A DNA stretch of 64,000 nt from Klebsiella grimontii (lineage in GTDB: Bacteria > Pseudomonadota > Gammaproteobacteria > Enterobacterales > Enterobacteriaceae), in assembly GCF_900200035.1 (NCBI RefSeq), contig NZ_FZTC01000029.1, forward strand, positions 16,580 to 80,579. The letters are read 5' to 3'. Positions 51,416 through 60,826 of this stretch are shown here, piece by piece. The notes under the pieces are model-generated. The model was not told the DNA's origin and did not search any database. It was given only the letters and a program-made list of their open reading frames with translations. The first letter of the stretch is position 1; the number at the start of each line of letters is the position of its first letter. Both the position numbers and the translations under genes were made by a program.

Positions 51416-53821
51416 ATGAAATTCAAATCCAAGCTTCTGGCGGCATTAATCCTCGGCACCCTTTCATTGCCCGGCCATTCCCGTGTTTATGAGTACACAA
51501 TCAATGATATCTACGGTGTGGAGAAATCCGTTAGCGCCGATTCAGCAAAGCTGAACACCACGGAAAAAATCCAGCTTAGCCTGATTTCAGGGTTGGACAG
51601 GAAAATCCGGGTGACGGTGAAAAAAGGCGACGTGAATGTCTACAGCACGACGACAGAAAGCGTGAAAGTTGCCGATCGCATCAAATCATCATCAGATGAA
51701 GAGTTTTACGGGAAAGTTATAACCCTGCCCCCGTTAAGTGATGGGCTGTATACCATCACCTCGGAAATATTGAATACCCAGGATGCCCTTATTGATTCGA
51801 CAACCCAATCATTCCTGATTGATACGTCTGGCCCCACTGCCGATAACATGAGTATTGACCAGCGTCCGGGTTATGACATGGTCCTTACCGGAAACCTCTG
51901 GGAACTAGGGCTTGGGGCAGAAGCAAAACTCTATGTCACCGTCAAAAATGTGAAAGCGACGGCCGGTTTTGATAAAGCCACTATCCAGATCCTAAATCCT
52001 GATAATACCGTCTATTCAAAAATGGACATGGTTTACGACAGCGGTTCAGCATCGCTTTCTGTTCCGTGGACTAAGGGGAGCGCGGTTAAAGCCGACTGGA
52101 TGCCGGTGTCTAATGCGGATACTGAATATCGCTTTCGTGTCACGCTATACGACAAGGCCGGTACCCGAAAAGTCCTCCCGGATCAGAAGTTCCTCTTTGA
52201 CTCGGATTTAGGCGAATACACGCTAGTCGCGGTTTATGACCCTACAGCTGAAACCAGTGTTATACCCGGATTTAGTAAAGGGTATGTTGAATATAAATCG
52301 GGGATGACGGTCAATCAGAATCCCATCACTTTTATCTACCGTGTCCCCTCTACGAACCGCAGGGAGTACCGAAAAGGCGGACTGGCCTTCGGGAACATAA
52401 TTTCTGAGGCGAACGGCTACAGCTATGTGTCGGTCACGACGCCTTACCAGACGCTCTCTGTTATCCATAACGGCTATCAGTGGGGCGGAGCCAGTGTTAC
52501 CTACAATATTAAAATGGGGGCAGACGCGCCGGTAAGCCCCACTACTCCTGACGTGTGGATTACCTCGGACAAGAAAAGCGCGGTAAGCTCATATGATTAC
52601 CTCTGGAAAACAACCGATCTTCCGGTGACATTTCTTAGTGCCCGCGTGAAAGCGTCTGCACGAAATTACATTCAAAAGGCTATGTCTAATACCGGCGATT
52701 TCTTATGTGACATTCCTGTCGGCGAGCTGGAGTGTGAAGGGAAAATTGTAGGGAATATTAAAAAAAGTGGTAACGGCCATATGGGGTTTTTCTTCAAGAT
52801 GACCAATGCCGATGGTTCCCTTTTCTCACAATATGCTGAAAGGCGACAATACTGGAATGCTGACCAGTTGCCCAGAATAACTGGCTATGATTACCAGGAA
52901 GACAAGAAAAAGGTTCTGCTATTTGTGAATCTGCCGGGGAACGGCAGTTTACGGTACAAATTGCAGCTCAAGTCTGCTGTTCTGATTAATGCGGATTCAA
53001 ATGTCCAGGTGTTAACCGGTACCAATACAGCGATTGCTGGTGATGATTACACCTACACGTTTGATTTGGGAGCTCTCCCGGAAGGCAAATATAACCTTAC
53101 CTTCCTTGCCAAAGACACCTTTGATAATGAATCGTCATCCCCGTTCATCACGCTGGTGAACGATATGACTCCCCCTGACGTCATATTTAATTATGAAAAT
53201 GCCCCGCTCACTTCTGGCTCTACTGTGTATGGGCTGGAGAACATAGCGATCAGCCTGAATGACGCGCTGACAAAACCTGTTCTTGAACGTCTTGAGCTGA
53301 AAGGTGGCCCCGCATCTGATAGCGTGATTCTTGGCTTCAACCAGAATGCCGATGGCTCCCATACGCCAGATTATCCCCGTCTGTTCCCTACCCTTGACGA
53401 AAATACCGATAAATACACCCTGACCGCGTATGCAACGGATACCAAAGGGAACGCCACGCAGAAAAGCATTCAGTTCGCCTACTATCCGAAAAATCTCGTT
53501 ACCCTGGAAAAACTCAAAACGCTGGGTGTGGTGAAGGCGCTGAAAACCAGCGACAACACTCCGCTGGCCGTCATGCGTACCGGCCAGTTGAGACGTAACG
53601 ATGGCTCCCTGGTTCAGGGTGTACAAACGGCCAACATCACGCTCAGGACTGACGCTAATTATGCGATCAACATACTGGGTACTGTCATTCAGCCGGGCGA
53701 AACCAAAGAAATCCAGATAGACCTCGGCGCTGGCGTCAACGCAACAGTCCCAATTTTCCCGGCGACAAACGGTGCTACCGGGCAAAGCGATTTCATCATT
53801 GAGTTTCCGCAAATTAAATAG
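51416..53821 (+). CDS. large exported Ig-like protein, DUF4165 type, copy 1 (801 aa)
   Basis: Signal peptide (residues 1-23, ending GHSRVYEY), then a DUF4165-like N-terminal region (VYEYTINDIYGVEKSVSAD). Repeated beta-sandwich modules of the bacterial Ig type follow, e.g. the DKAGTRKVLPDQKFLFDSD and KDTFDNESSSPF segments. The C-terminus is strongly conserved with its two neighbours (YYPKNLVTLEKLKTLGVVKA). Residues about 420-500 are the least conserved, with two disulphide-like cysteines (FLCDIP, ELECEG). Ig-like exported proteins on IncHI-type plasmids have been linked to conjugation and adherence; the role here is not known. Family assignment moderately sure. Confidence 0.75.
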   Translation: MKFKSKLLAALILGTLSLPGHSRVYEYTINDIYGVEKSVSADSAKLNTTEKIQLSLISGLDRKIRVTVKKGDVNVYSTTTESVKVADRIKSSSDEEFYGKVITLPPLSDGLYTITSEILNTQDALIDSTTQSFLIDTSGPTADNMSIDQRPGYDMVLTGNLWELGLGAEAKLYVTVKNVKATAGFDKATIQILNPDNTVYSKMDMVYDSGSASLSVPWTKGSAVKADWMPVSNADTEYRFRVTLYDKAGTRKVLPDQKFLFDSDLGEYTLVAVYDPTAETSVIPGFSKGYVEYKSGMTVNQNPITFIYRVPSTNRREYRKGGLAFGNIISEANGYSYVSVTTPYQTLSVIHNGYQWGGASVTYNIKMGADAPVSPTTPDVWITSDKKSAVSSYDYLWKTTDLPVTFLSARVKASARNYIQKAMSNTGDFLCDIPVGELECEGKIVGNIKKSGNGHMGFFFKMTNADGSLFSQYAERRQYWNADQLPRITGYDYQEDKKKVLLFVNLPGNGSLRYKLQLKSAVLINADSNVQVLTGTNTAIAGDDYTYTFDLGALPEGKYNLTFLAKDTFDNESSSPFITLVNDMTPPDVIFNYENAPLTSGSTVYGLENIAISLNDALTKPVLERLELKGGPASDSVILGFNQNADGSHTPDYPRLFPTLDENTDKYTLTAYATDTKGNATQKSIQFAYYPKNLVTLEKLKTLGVVKALKTSDNTPLAVMRTGQLRRNDGSLVQGVQTANITLRTDANYAINILGTVIQPGETKEIQIDLGAGVNATVPIFPATNGATGQSDFIIEFPQIK

Positions 53822-53907
53822 CGGCTCACGATTACCGGTCCCTGCTGGTGGGCCGGTAATTTCTGGATAAACACGACAACGGCTGATATGACGGCCGGGA
53901 AGAGAGA

Positions 53908-53918
53908 AAAGTTACTTT
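53908..53918. repeat. dispersed palindrome AAAGTTACTTT, copy 16
   Basis: 39-49 bases upstream of the second paralogue gene. Confidence 0.65.
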
Positions 53919-53956
53919 CTTCACTCTGATTTCAAGCCTGCTGGGAATGATTTGAT

Positions 53957-56362
53957 ATGAATACCAAGATAAAACTGCTAACAACGTTAATCCTCGCGAC
54001 GATCTCCTTTTCATCGCATTCACGGGTCTATGAGTACACCATTAAGGATATCTACGGCGCGGAGAAATCAGTCAGTGCGGAAACCGGCATTCTTAACACT
54101 AACGAAAAAATTCAGTTGAGCCTGATTTCCGGCCTAGATCGCAAAGTACACGTATCTGTCCGGAAGTCAGGTACGGAGGTCTACGGCACGACAACCGATA
54201 GCATTAAGGTAAGTGATCGAATTAAGGCATCAACAGGCGAAGAGTTCTACGGGAAAATCATCACGCTTCCTCCCCTGAGTGATGGTCCCTATCAGGTGAT
54301 CTCTGAAATACTTAACACGCAGGGTAATCAGGTCGACTCAACCACGCAGGATTTCATCATCGATAGTGTTGGCCCAACCTCGGACAATCTCAGCATTATT
54401 CAGAAACCGGGTTATGAAATGGTCACTCAGGGAGAACGATGGGAGCTCGGACTTGGGGCGGAACAAAAATTATATGTGAACGTGAATAACGTTAAGGCCG
54501 CGACCGGTTTTGACAAAGCAACCCTACAGGTCATAAATCCGGACAACAGCGTCTATTCAATAACGGACATGGATTACGATAGCGGGTCCTCTTCGCTGTC
54601 AGCTCCATGGACGTTAGGGGAAAGAAAAAAGGCTACCTGGATGCCTACATCAAATGCTGACGTGGAGTATCGTTTCCGGGTCACACTTTACGATAAGGCT
54701 GGTACACGAACTATTTTACCGGAACAGAAATTCGTTTTTGATAATCAGTTGGGAGAATACACACTTTTTGCAATACGCGACCCCGAAGCTCAGACAAGTG
54801 TAGTTCCTGGAGTTTCTTCAGGTTACGTAGCGTATAAAGCAGGCATGACGGTTAATCAAAATCCGATAACTCTCATCTACCGGTTACCAAAAAACAACGT
54901 AAGAAAATATAATAAAGCTGGGTTAAGTTTTGGGACAATCGTTTCAGAAGCTAACGATTACGTATATGTGGCGGCTACAACTGCTTATAACATCAGATAC
55001 GATATCCATAATGGGTATCAGTGGGGTGGCGCTACCGCCACTTATAATCTGCAACTGGGACCGGATACCCCTGAAAGTCCGGAAACGCCTACTACCGTCT
55101 GGCTCACGACCGACAAAAAGGGTGAAATCAATTCTTTTAACTATTTGTGGAAGACAAGCGATCTCCCGGTGAAATTCATTTCAGCGAGAGTCCGTACCTC
55201 TGCTAGAAACTATCTCCAGAGAGCGTTTACCGGGAGCCTGGAAATTTGTCAGATCCCGCCAGGCGAAACTGAGTGCAGCGGGCCTGTATCATGGACTATT
55301 GCCAAAAGCGGTAATGGTAGCGTGACCTATTCCTTTAAAATGTTTAACGAGGAAAAGACACTATCCTCAATAAATCAGGAAAGGCGTAACCACTGGAACA
55401 CCAATCTTCTTCCCAGGATAACCGGATACGACTATCAGGAAGATAAGAAAAAAGTGCTCTTGTTTGTGACGCAACCAGGCAATGGCAACTTCAGGGACCA
55501 GCTCCAGCTTAAGTCCGCTGAACTGATTAATGCCGATACCAGCGTGCAGGTACTGAATGGAACCAAAATTGCGCTTTCTGGAGAAGATTACACCTATACG
55601 TTTGATCTGAGTAAGCTGGCGGAAGGAAGATACAATTTAGCCTTTCTGGCAAAAGATACTTTCGAAAATGAGGCATCATCTCCATTCATCACGCTCGTGC
55701 ATGATATGACGCCTCCTGAAATCAGCTTTAACTACGAAAATGCCCCGCTCCCCTCCGGTACCACAGTCTACGGACTGGAGAATATCACCGTTAACCTTAA
55801 CGATGCGCTGACTAAGCCAGTTCTTGACCGCCTGGAACTCAAAGGGGGTCCGGCATCTGATAGCGTGGTCCTCGGATTTAACCTGAATGCTGACGGGAGC
55901 TACACTCCTGATTACCCAAGGTTGTTCCCAACTCTGGATGCATCGACGGATAAATACACTCTCACTGCATATGCCACAGATGCTAAAGGGAATACGTCCC
56001 AGAAAAGCATTCAGTTCGCCTACTACCCGAAAAATCTCGTGACACTTGAAAAGCTGAAAACGCTAGGCGTGGTAAAAGCGCTCAAAACCAGTGATAACAC
56101 ACCGCTGGCCGTTATGCGTACCGGTCAGCTGCGCCGAAACGATGGCTCTCTGGCCCAAGGTATACAGACGGCCAATATCACGGTCAGAAGCGATGCTGAA
56201 TATGCCATCAACATTCTGGGGACGGTGATCCAACCAGGGGAAACCAAAGAAATACAGCTCGACCTCGGAACTGGCGCAAATTCTACAGTACCGATTTTTC
56301 CGGCAGTTAACGGTACTACAGGACAAAGTAACTTCATCATCGAGTTCCCACAACTTAACTAA
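53957..56362 (+). CDS. large exported Ig-like protein, DUF4165 type, copy 2 (801 aa)
   Basis: Same architecture as the protein encoded at 51416: signal peptide ending SSHSRVYEY, matching Ig-like modules and the conserved C-terminal segment. The variable middle has EICQIPPGETECSG with the paired cysteines. Exactly the same length as copy 1. Preceded by its own palindrome copy, so each paralogue may be separately controlled. Confidence 0.75.
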   Translation: MNTKIKLLTTLILATISFSSHSRVYEYTIKDIYGAEKSVSAETGILNTNEKIQLSLISGLDRKVHVSVRKSGTEVYGTTTDSIKVSDRIKASTGEEFYGKIITLPPLSDGPYQVISEILNTQGNQVDSTTQDFIIDSVGPTSDNLSIIQKPGYEMVTQGERWELGLGAEQKLYVNVNNVKAATGFDKATLQVINPDNSVYSITDMDYDSGSSSLSAPWTLGERKKATWMPTSNADVEYRFRVTLYDKAGTRTILPEQKFVFDNQLGEYTLFAIRDPEAQTSVVPGVSSGYVAYKAGMTVNQNPITLIYRLPKNNVRKYNKAGLSFGTIVSEANDYVYVAATTAYNIRYDIHNGYQWGGATATYNLQLGPDTPESPETPTTVWLTTDKKGEINSFNYLWKTSDLPVKFISARVRTSARNYLQRAFTGSLEICQIPPGETECSGPVSWTIAKSGNGSVTYSFKMFNEEKTLSSINQERRNHWNTNLLPRITGYDYQEDKKKVLLFVTQPGNGNFRDQLQLKSAELINADTSVQVLNGTKIALSGEDYTYTFDLSKLAEGRYNLAFLAKDTFENEASSPFITLVHDMTPPEISFNYENAPLPSGTTVYGLENITVNLNDALTKPVLDRLELKGGPASDSVVLGFNLNADGSYTPDYPRLFPTLDASTDKYTLTAYATDAKGNTSQKSIQFAYYPKNLVTLEKLKTLGVVKALKTSDNTPLAVMRTGQLRRNDGSLAQGIQTANITVRSDAEYAINILGTVIQPGETKEIQLDLGTGANSTVPIFPAVNGTTGQSNFIIEFPQLN

Positions 56363-56445
56363 CTATCGACGGCCACCGCCTCTGCAACGGGGGGCTTGGT
56401 GTTCCTTGCCATATGGCTTTGTTAAAAGCATGCAATCAGAAAAAG

Positions 56446-56456
56446 AAAGTAACTTT
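56446..56456. repeat. dispersed palindrome AAAGTAACTTT, copy 17
   Basis: 43-53 bases upstream of the third paralogue gene's chosen start. Confidence 0.65.
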
Positions 56457-56498
56457 CGCCAAGGCATAACCTTCTGTAATTCTCTGGATAAATTTGAT

Positions 56499-58901
56499 AT
56501 GAAATTGAAAATCAATTTACTGACTACGCTAATACTGACCGCCCTTTCACTACCCTCATATGCTCGTGTCTATGAATATGCGATCAAAGATATCTACGGA
56601 ACGGATAAATCAATCAGCGTGGATTCTGGTGTTCTAAATACCAACGAAAAAATTCAGGTAAGGCTCATATCCGGTCTAGACAGAAAAATTCAGGTAACGG
56701 TGAAGAAAGACAATGTTGGTGTATATAGTTTTACTACGGATAGCGTGACGGTCAATGATCGTATCAAGGCTTCTACAGGTGAAGAGTTTTACGGAAAAAC
56801 GCTGACACTTCCCCCACTGAGTGACGGTAGCTATGTCATAACCTCGGACATCCTGAATACTCAAAACATGGTTGTCGACAGCACGTCTCACAATTTTATT
56901 ATCGATACTGTAGGCCCTTCATCAGATAACCTGAGCATAAACCAAAATCCCGGATACGATATGGTGTTAACTGGCGAACGTTGGGAACTGGGTCAGGGGG
57001 CGGAAGCAAAGCTTTACCTGAATGTTAATAACGTCAAAGCTGCAACAGGTTTTGATAAAGCGACAATTCAGGTGATTAAACCTGATGACACGGTCTATTC
57101 CATTACCGATATGGTGTATGACAGTGGGTCATTATCACTTTCTGTACCGTGGACAAAAGGGAATATGAGTCGGTCATCATGGATGCCTGTATCAAACGCT
57201 GATGTGGAATATCGCTTCCGTGTGACGCTCTATGATAAAGCGGGGAACCGCAAAGTTTTGCCGGACCAGAAGTTCATTTTTGACTCAGACCTTGGCGAAT
57301 ACACCTTGTTTGCTGTTTATGACCCTACTTCGAAAACGAGCGTGGTTCCAGGCTTTAGTGAAGGTTACATAGCATATAAGCCGGGAATGACCGTAAACCA
57401 GAACCCTTTGACACTGGTGTACCGGGTGCCATCGAATAACCGCAGGGAATACAATAAAGCTGGTTTGAAATTCGGAACGATTATTTCCGAAGCGAATGGC
57501 TACAGCTATGTATCAGCTAAGACCGCCTATAAAGTCACGTACACCATCCACAACGGGTATCAATGGGGTGGCGGCTCACTCTCATATGATATCAATTTAG
57601 GAAGTGAGGCTCCAGTCAGCCCGGCAGCACCAGGAGCATGGTTAAGATCGGATAAGCAAGGAGAAATGAATTCAGGAAGCTATCTTTGGAATACCAAAGA
57701 TTTGCCCGTTAAATTCAGCTCCGTTAGGATAACTGCGTCTCCACGAAATTATGATCAGAGGGCGATGAGTGGAAATACAGAGATTTGTCAGGTACCGGCT
57801 GGTGAGTCTGAGTGTATCGGTGCAGTATCCTGGTCTATTCCAAAATCAGGTAATGGTATTACGACCTACTCATTCAGATTGACAGATATGGATAAAACAT
57901 TTTCATCAGTCAGTATAGAAAAAAGACACCACTGGAACACTGACCTGCTACCCAGAATAACTGGATATAGTTACCAGGAAGAAAACAAAACCGTCCTGTT
58001 ATTTATAACGCAACCTGAGCGCGGTAAATTCCGAGACCTGTTACAACTCAAATCAGCAGTTCTGGTTGATTCCGAAACTGGCGACCAGTTGCTGACAGGA
58101 ACCCAGACTTCCCTTTCTGGAGAGGATTACACATATAGTTTTGACCTGAGCAAACTGGCCGAAGGGAAATATAATCTGAGCTTCCAGGCAAAGGACACCT
58201 TTAACAATGAAACATCGTCGCCATTCATTGACCTTATTAACGACAAGACGCCTCCGGTGGTTAGTTTTAACTATGAAAATACCACCTTATCATCCGGGGC
58301 TACCGTCTACGGGCTGGAGAACATCAGCATATCGCTAAATGATGCGTTAACCGTCCCCAGCCTTGTCAGGCTTGAGCTTAAAGGCGGACCTGCATCTGAC
58401 AGCGTTGTCTTAGGTTTTAACCAGAATAAGGACGGTAGTTATACCCCTGACTACCCTCGTCTCTTCCCTAGCCTAGATTCAGATACGGACAAGTATACAC
58501 TGACCGCATTTGCTACCGACGCGAAAGGCAACACGACACAAAAAAGCATTCAGTTCGCCTACTACCCTAAAAATCTCGTCACCCTTGAGAAACTGAAAAC
58601 ATTAGGTGTGGTTAAGGCGCTGAAAACCAGTGACAACACACCGCTGGCCGTCATGCGTACGGGCCAGCTACGACGTAACGATGGCTCACTGGCGCAGGGC
58701 ATACAAACGGCCAATATCACGGTCAGGAAGGACGCAGATTATGCGATCAACATTCTGGGGAACATTATTCAACCCGGGGAGACAAAAGAAATTCAGATAG
58801 ACCTTGGGAACGGGAAAAACTCAACCGTCCCAATTTTTACAGCGGAAAACGGCTCTACCGGTGAAAGCAACTTCATTATCGAATTTCCGCAAATCCAGTA
58901 A
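56499..58901 (+). CDS. large exported Ig-like protein, DUF4165 type, copy 3 (800 aa)
   Basis: The start at 56499 (MKLKINLLTTLILTALSL) is chosen because it gives a proper signal peptide like the other two; an in-frame ATG at 56406 would bury it. Same modules; the middle has EICQVPAGESECIG. The C-terminal YYPKNLVTLEKLKTLGVVKA segment is identical to the other copies. Last gene before a strong terminator. Confidence 0.75.
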   Translation: MKLKINLLTTLILTALSLPSYARVYEYAIKDIYGTDKSISVDSGVLNTNEKIQVRLISGLDRKIQVTVKKDNVGVYSFTTDSVTVNDRIKASTGEEFYGKTLTLPPLSDGSYVITSDILNTQNMVVDSTSHNFIIDTVGPSSDNLSINQNPGYDMVLTGERWELGQGAEAKLYLNVNNVKAATGFDKATIQVIKPDDTVYSITDMVYDSGSLSLSVPWTKGNMSRSSWMPVSNADVEYRFRVTLYDKAGNRKVLPDQKFIFDSDLGEYTLFAVYDPTSKTSVVPGFSEGYIAYKPGMTVNQNPLTLVYRVPSNNRREYNKAGLKFGTIISEANGYSYVSAKTAYKVTYTIHNGYQWGGGSLSYDINLGSEAPVSPAAPGAWLRSDKQGEMNSGSYLWNTKDLPVKFSSVRITASPRNYDQRAMSGNTEICQVPAGESECIGAVSWSIPKSGNGITTYSFRLTDMDKTFSSVSIEKRHHWNTDLLPRITGYSYQEENKTVLLFITQPERGKFRDLLQLKSAVLVDSETGDQLLTGTQTSLSGEDYTYSFDLSKLAEGKYNLSFQAKDTFNNETSSPFIDLINDKTPPVVSFNYENTTLSSGATVYGLENISISLNDALTVPSLVRLELKGGPASDSVVLGFNQNKDGSYTPDYPRLFPSLDSDTDKYTLTAFATDAKGNTTQKSIQFAYYPKNLVTLEKLKTLGVVKALKTSDNTPLAVMRTGQLRRNDGSLAQGIQTANITVRKDADYAINILGNIIQPGETKEIQIDLGNGKNSTVPIFTAENGSTGESNFIIEFPQIQ

Positions 58902-59012
58902 TCACTAAACACTAAATAAGCCCTGATTAGGTTAACACCTGATTAGGGCCTTAGCCCTGGAGTCACCACCGTTTACCTACCCCCTACCCCCTACCCCACC
59001 AAAAAAAGTAAC

Positions 59013-59023
59013 AAAGTAACTTT
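59013..59023. repeat. dispersed palindrome AAAGTAACTTT, copy 18
   Basis: Between convergent transcripts, downstream of the third paralogue; preceded by a partial AAAGTAAC repeat. Confidence 0.55.
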
Positions 59024-59135
59024 CTAGAATCGTTAATCGTCACTTCAGGACGATAGATACCAGCTTTGCTGGGAGGTTTCCAAAAATGATCAACGTCGTT
59101 TTCGACATGATCAGATCCGTTTTTGCTGTTTATTA

Positions 59136-59174
59136 CTCCCCTCCCCCAGTTTAAAGGGGGGGAGGCTTTTTTTT
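59136..59174 (+). terminator. strong rho-independent terminator
   Basis: CTCCCCTCCCCC pairs with GGGGGGGAG around AGTTTAAA, followed by eight T. It ends the paralogue operon. The 310-base gap 58902-59220 holds otherwise only the palindrome copy and a CCTGATTAGG direct repeat. Confidence 0.85.
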
Positions 59175-59220
59175 GGACGGAAAACGGCCCGGATTATTCG
59201 TGAGTAGGCCGGGCGCAGCC

Positions 59221-60246
59221 CTATCCAGCAAGGCTTAAACCACGCATGGCAGTTTCATACATACGAATGAGCTTTATACACAACGCTTTAATCTGATTGT
59301 ATGTATTGTCATTAACTGGAACAGAATTGAGTACATAATCAAGTAAAACGCATTCTTTCTCATATATGACGACATAGAACGTATCGGAGTAACTTCCTCG
59401 TTCCAGGCTGAATTTATACGTCATTTCTTTAACTTGAAAATCAAACTTCCTTCCTGTCATCTTCAAAATGGACTTTGTATTTTGGTCAATGTAATCATTT
59501 TCATGATAAAAAAAACCATCCAGTGAAACTATGTTTTTGTAACTGTCATATCCGTAGTTGTTGAAGGTACGAAAGTAGGCTGGAGACATTCTAAAATTCG
59601 TTTTTTTACCGTCCCAACTGATCCAGCGGCTATATATATTTTTATTGATTAATAACCCCTTTATGGCGTTGATTAATCCAGTATCCATACCATGTTTTGA
59701 TTTAATCATCGAACGTAGATGACTTTTAAGTATTGCAAGGTTAATTTCGGCAATGAAGGCTTTTGAATCGGTCACGTCATACACTTTGTTTTCAATAACT
59801 TCATTGTGGTCAACGAAAACTAACCCCATGCATTTTCCTTTTGAACTTGTCCATTTGAAATCAACTCGTTGGGAACCTATGAGGTCATCATGTGAAATCA
59901 TGACGTTACGAGGTGCGAAAATCTTACTCGGTGCTTGAATCTGGCCTTTATTAAACATTGGGCTTACATGAATGAAGCCATCACTTGCTAGGATACTATA
60001 AGCGATATCTTTAATAGCTTCATTAAGATAGCTTTCTTCGCAAATCTCTATAGTTTTATCATCAGCTAGACTGTGTTTAAAAAAATGTTGTTGTTTGAGG
60101 TCGCCAATTCCAACTTCTTTATGATAATCAATGCGACGTCCGCATTGAGTGCAATAGTAATCAATGCCAGATGTTAGTCGAGCATGGTAGGTGTCATATA
60201 ACATGCCATTTTTGTCTTTAGCAAACAGCAAATATAATTCTTCCAT
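59221..60246 (-). CDS. CoiA-like protein, 341 aa
   Basis: The N-terminus has a zinc-finger/CoiA-type arrangement: YYCTQCGRRIDYHKE, then HFFKHSLADDKTIEICEESYLNE and a helix. In CoiA-like proteins a nuclease-like core follows; here SQRVDFKWTSSKGKCMGLVFVDHNEV could be its counterpart, but the catalytic residues are not clear. The remainder is unique. Possibly a DNA-processing protein. It lies upstream of the parS array but in a separate transcript. Confidence 0.5.
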   Translation of the reverse strand: MEELYLLFAKDKNGMLYDTYHARLTSGIDYYCTQCGRRIDYHKEVGIGDLKQQHFFKHSLADDKTIEICEESYLNEAIKDIAYSILASDGFIHVSPMFNKGQIQAPSKIFAPRNVMISHDDLIGSQRVDFKWTSSKGKCMGLVFVDHNEVIENKVYDVTDSKAFIAEINLAILKSHLRSMIKSKHGMDTGLINAIKGLLINKNIYSRWISWDGKKTNFRMSPAYFRTFNNYGYDSYKNIVSLDGFFYHENDYIDQNTKSILKMTGRKFDFQVKEMTYKFSLERGSYSDTFYVVIYEKECVLLDYVLNSVPVNDNTYNQIKALCIKLIRMYETAMRGLSLAG

Positions 60247-60411
60247 ATCCTACCTGTTCAGTTGATTTATGAAAAAAAGACATTCAATCCAGACCTGCAA
60301 CCTTTCCCAATCTTATCAGCATGAATAAAATTTTTTCTCTACTAACAACCTAATTTATATGGGCGTAAATCAAAAACCTTTCACCAGGTGTCATAGACCG
60401 TTCATAGCGTC

Positions 60412-60770
60412 ACTGCGAACAAGGGGGTTGTTTTGCCCTGCCGGGTTGTCATGAAGCCGCTGGGCGTCAAGGGGCCGGACTGCGAACAAGGGGGTTGTTT
60501 TATCCTGCCGGGATATCAAGAATCCGCTGGGCCACGCGGAGTAGAACTGCGAACAAGGGGGTTGTTTTACCCTGCCGGGTTGTCATGAAGCTGGGCGTCA
60601 AGGGGCCGGAATGCGAACAAGGGGGTTGTTTTGTCATGCCAGGCTACCAGGAATCCGCTGGACCTAACGGAGCAGGACTGCTAACAAGGGGTGGTTTTGT
60701 CCTACCGGGCTGTCATGTAGCCGCTGGGCCACCCGGAGCCGGACTGCGAACAAGGGGGTTGTTTTACTTT
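60412..60770. repeat. 67-bp direct repeats, downstream parS-like array (6 copies)
   Basis: Copies begin (at AACAAG) at 60418, 60485, 60552, 60616, 60683 and 60749. The core AACAAGGGGGTTGTT is an imperfect palindrome with AACAA/TTGTT arms, followed by a conserved CCTGCCGGG...GCTGGG part. Spacing is 64-67 bp. Tandem sites flanking parAB form the centromere to which ParB binds. Not CRISPR: the whole unit repeats without unique spacers and no cas genes are present. Confidence 0.8.
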
Positions 60771-60784
60771 TACTAAATGATAAA

Positions 60785-60811
60785 GTCATGACCCCTATTA
60801 AGGGCCATGAC
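60785..60811 (-). terminator. hairpin after parB
   Basis: GTCATG(A)CCC ... GGG(C)CATGAC, 16 bases past the parB stop. Followed on the minus strand by a short T-rich stretch. Confidence 0.55.
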
Positions 60812-60826
60812 CATACCATTTTATGA

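Noticed and set aside
53135..53812. 225-codon minus-strand frame opposite the first large paralogue
   Set aside because: A shadow of the conserved 3' coding part; similar shadows recur opposite the other copies.
60495..60776. Open reading frame of 93 codons within the repeats
   Set aside because: It is a by-product of the repeat sequence, with no ribosome site or protein-like composition.
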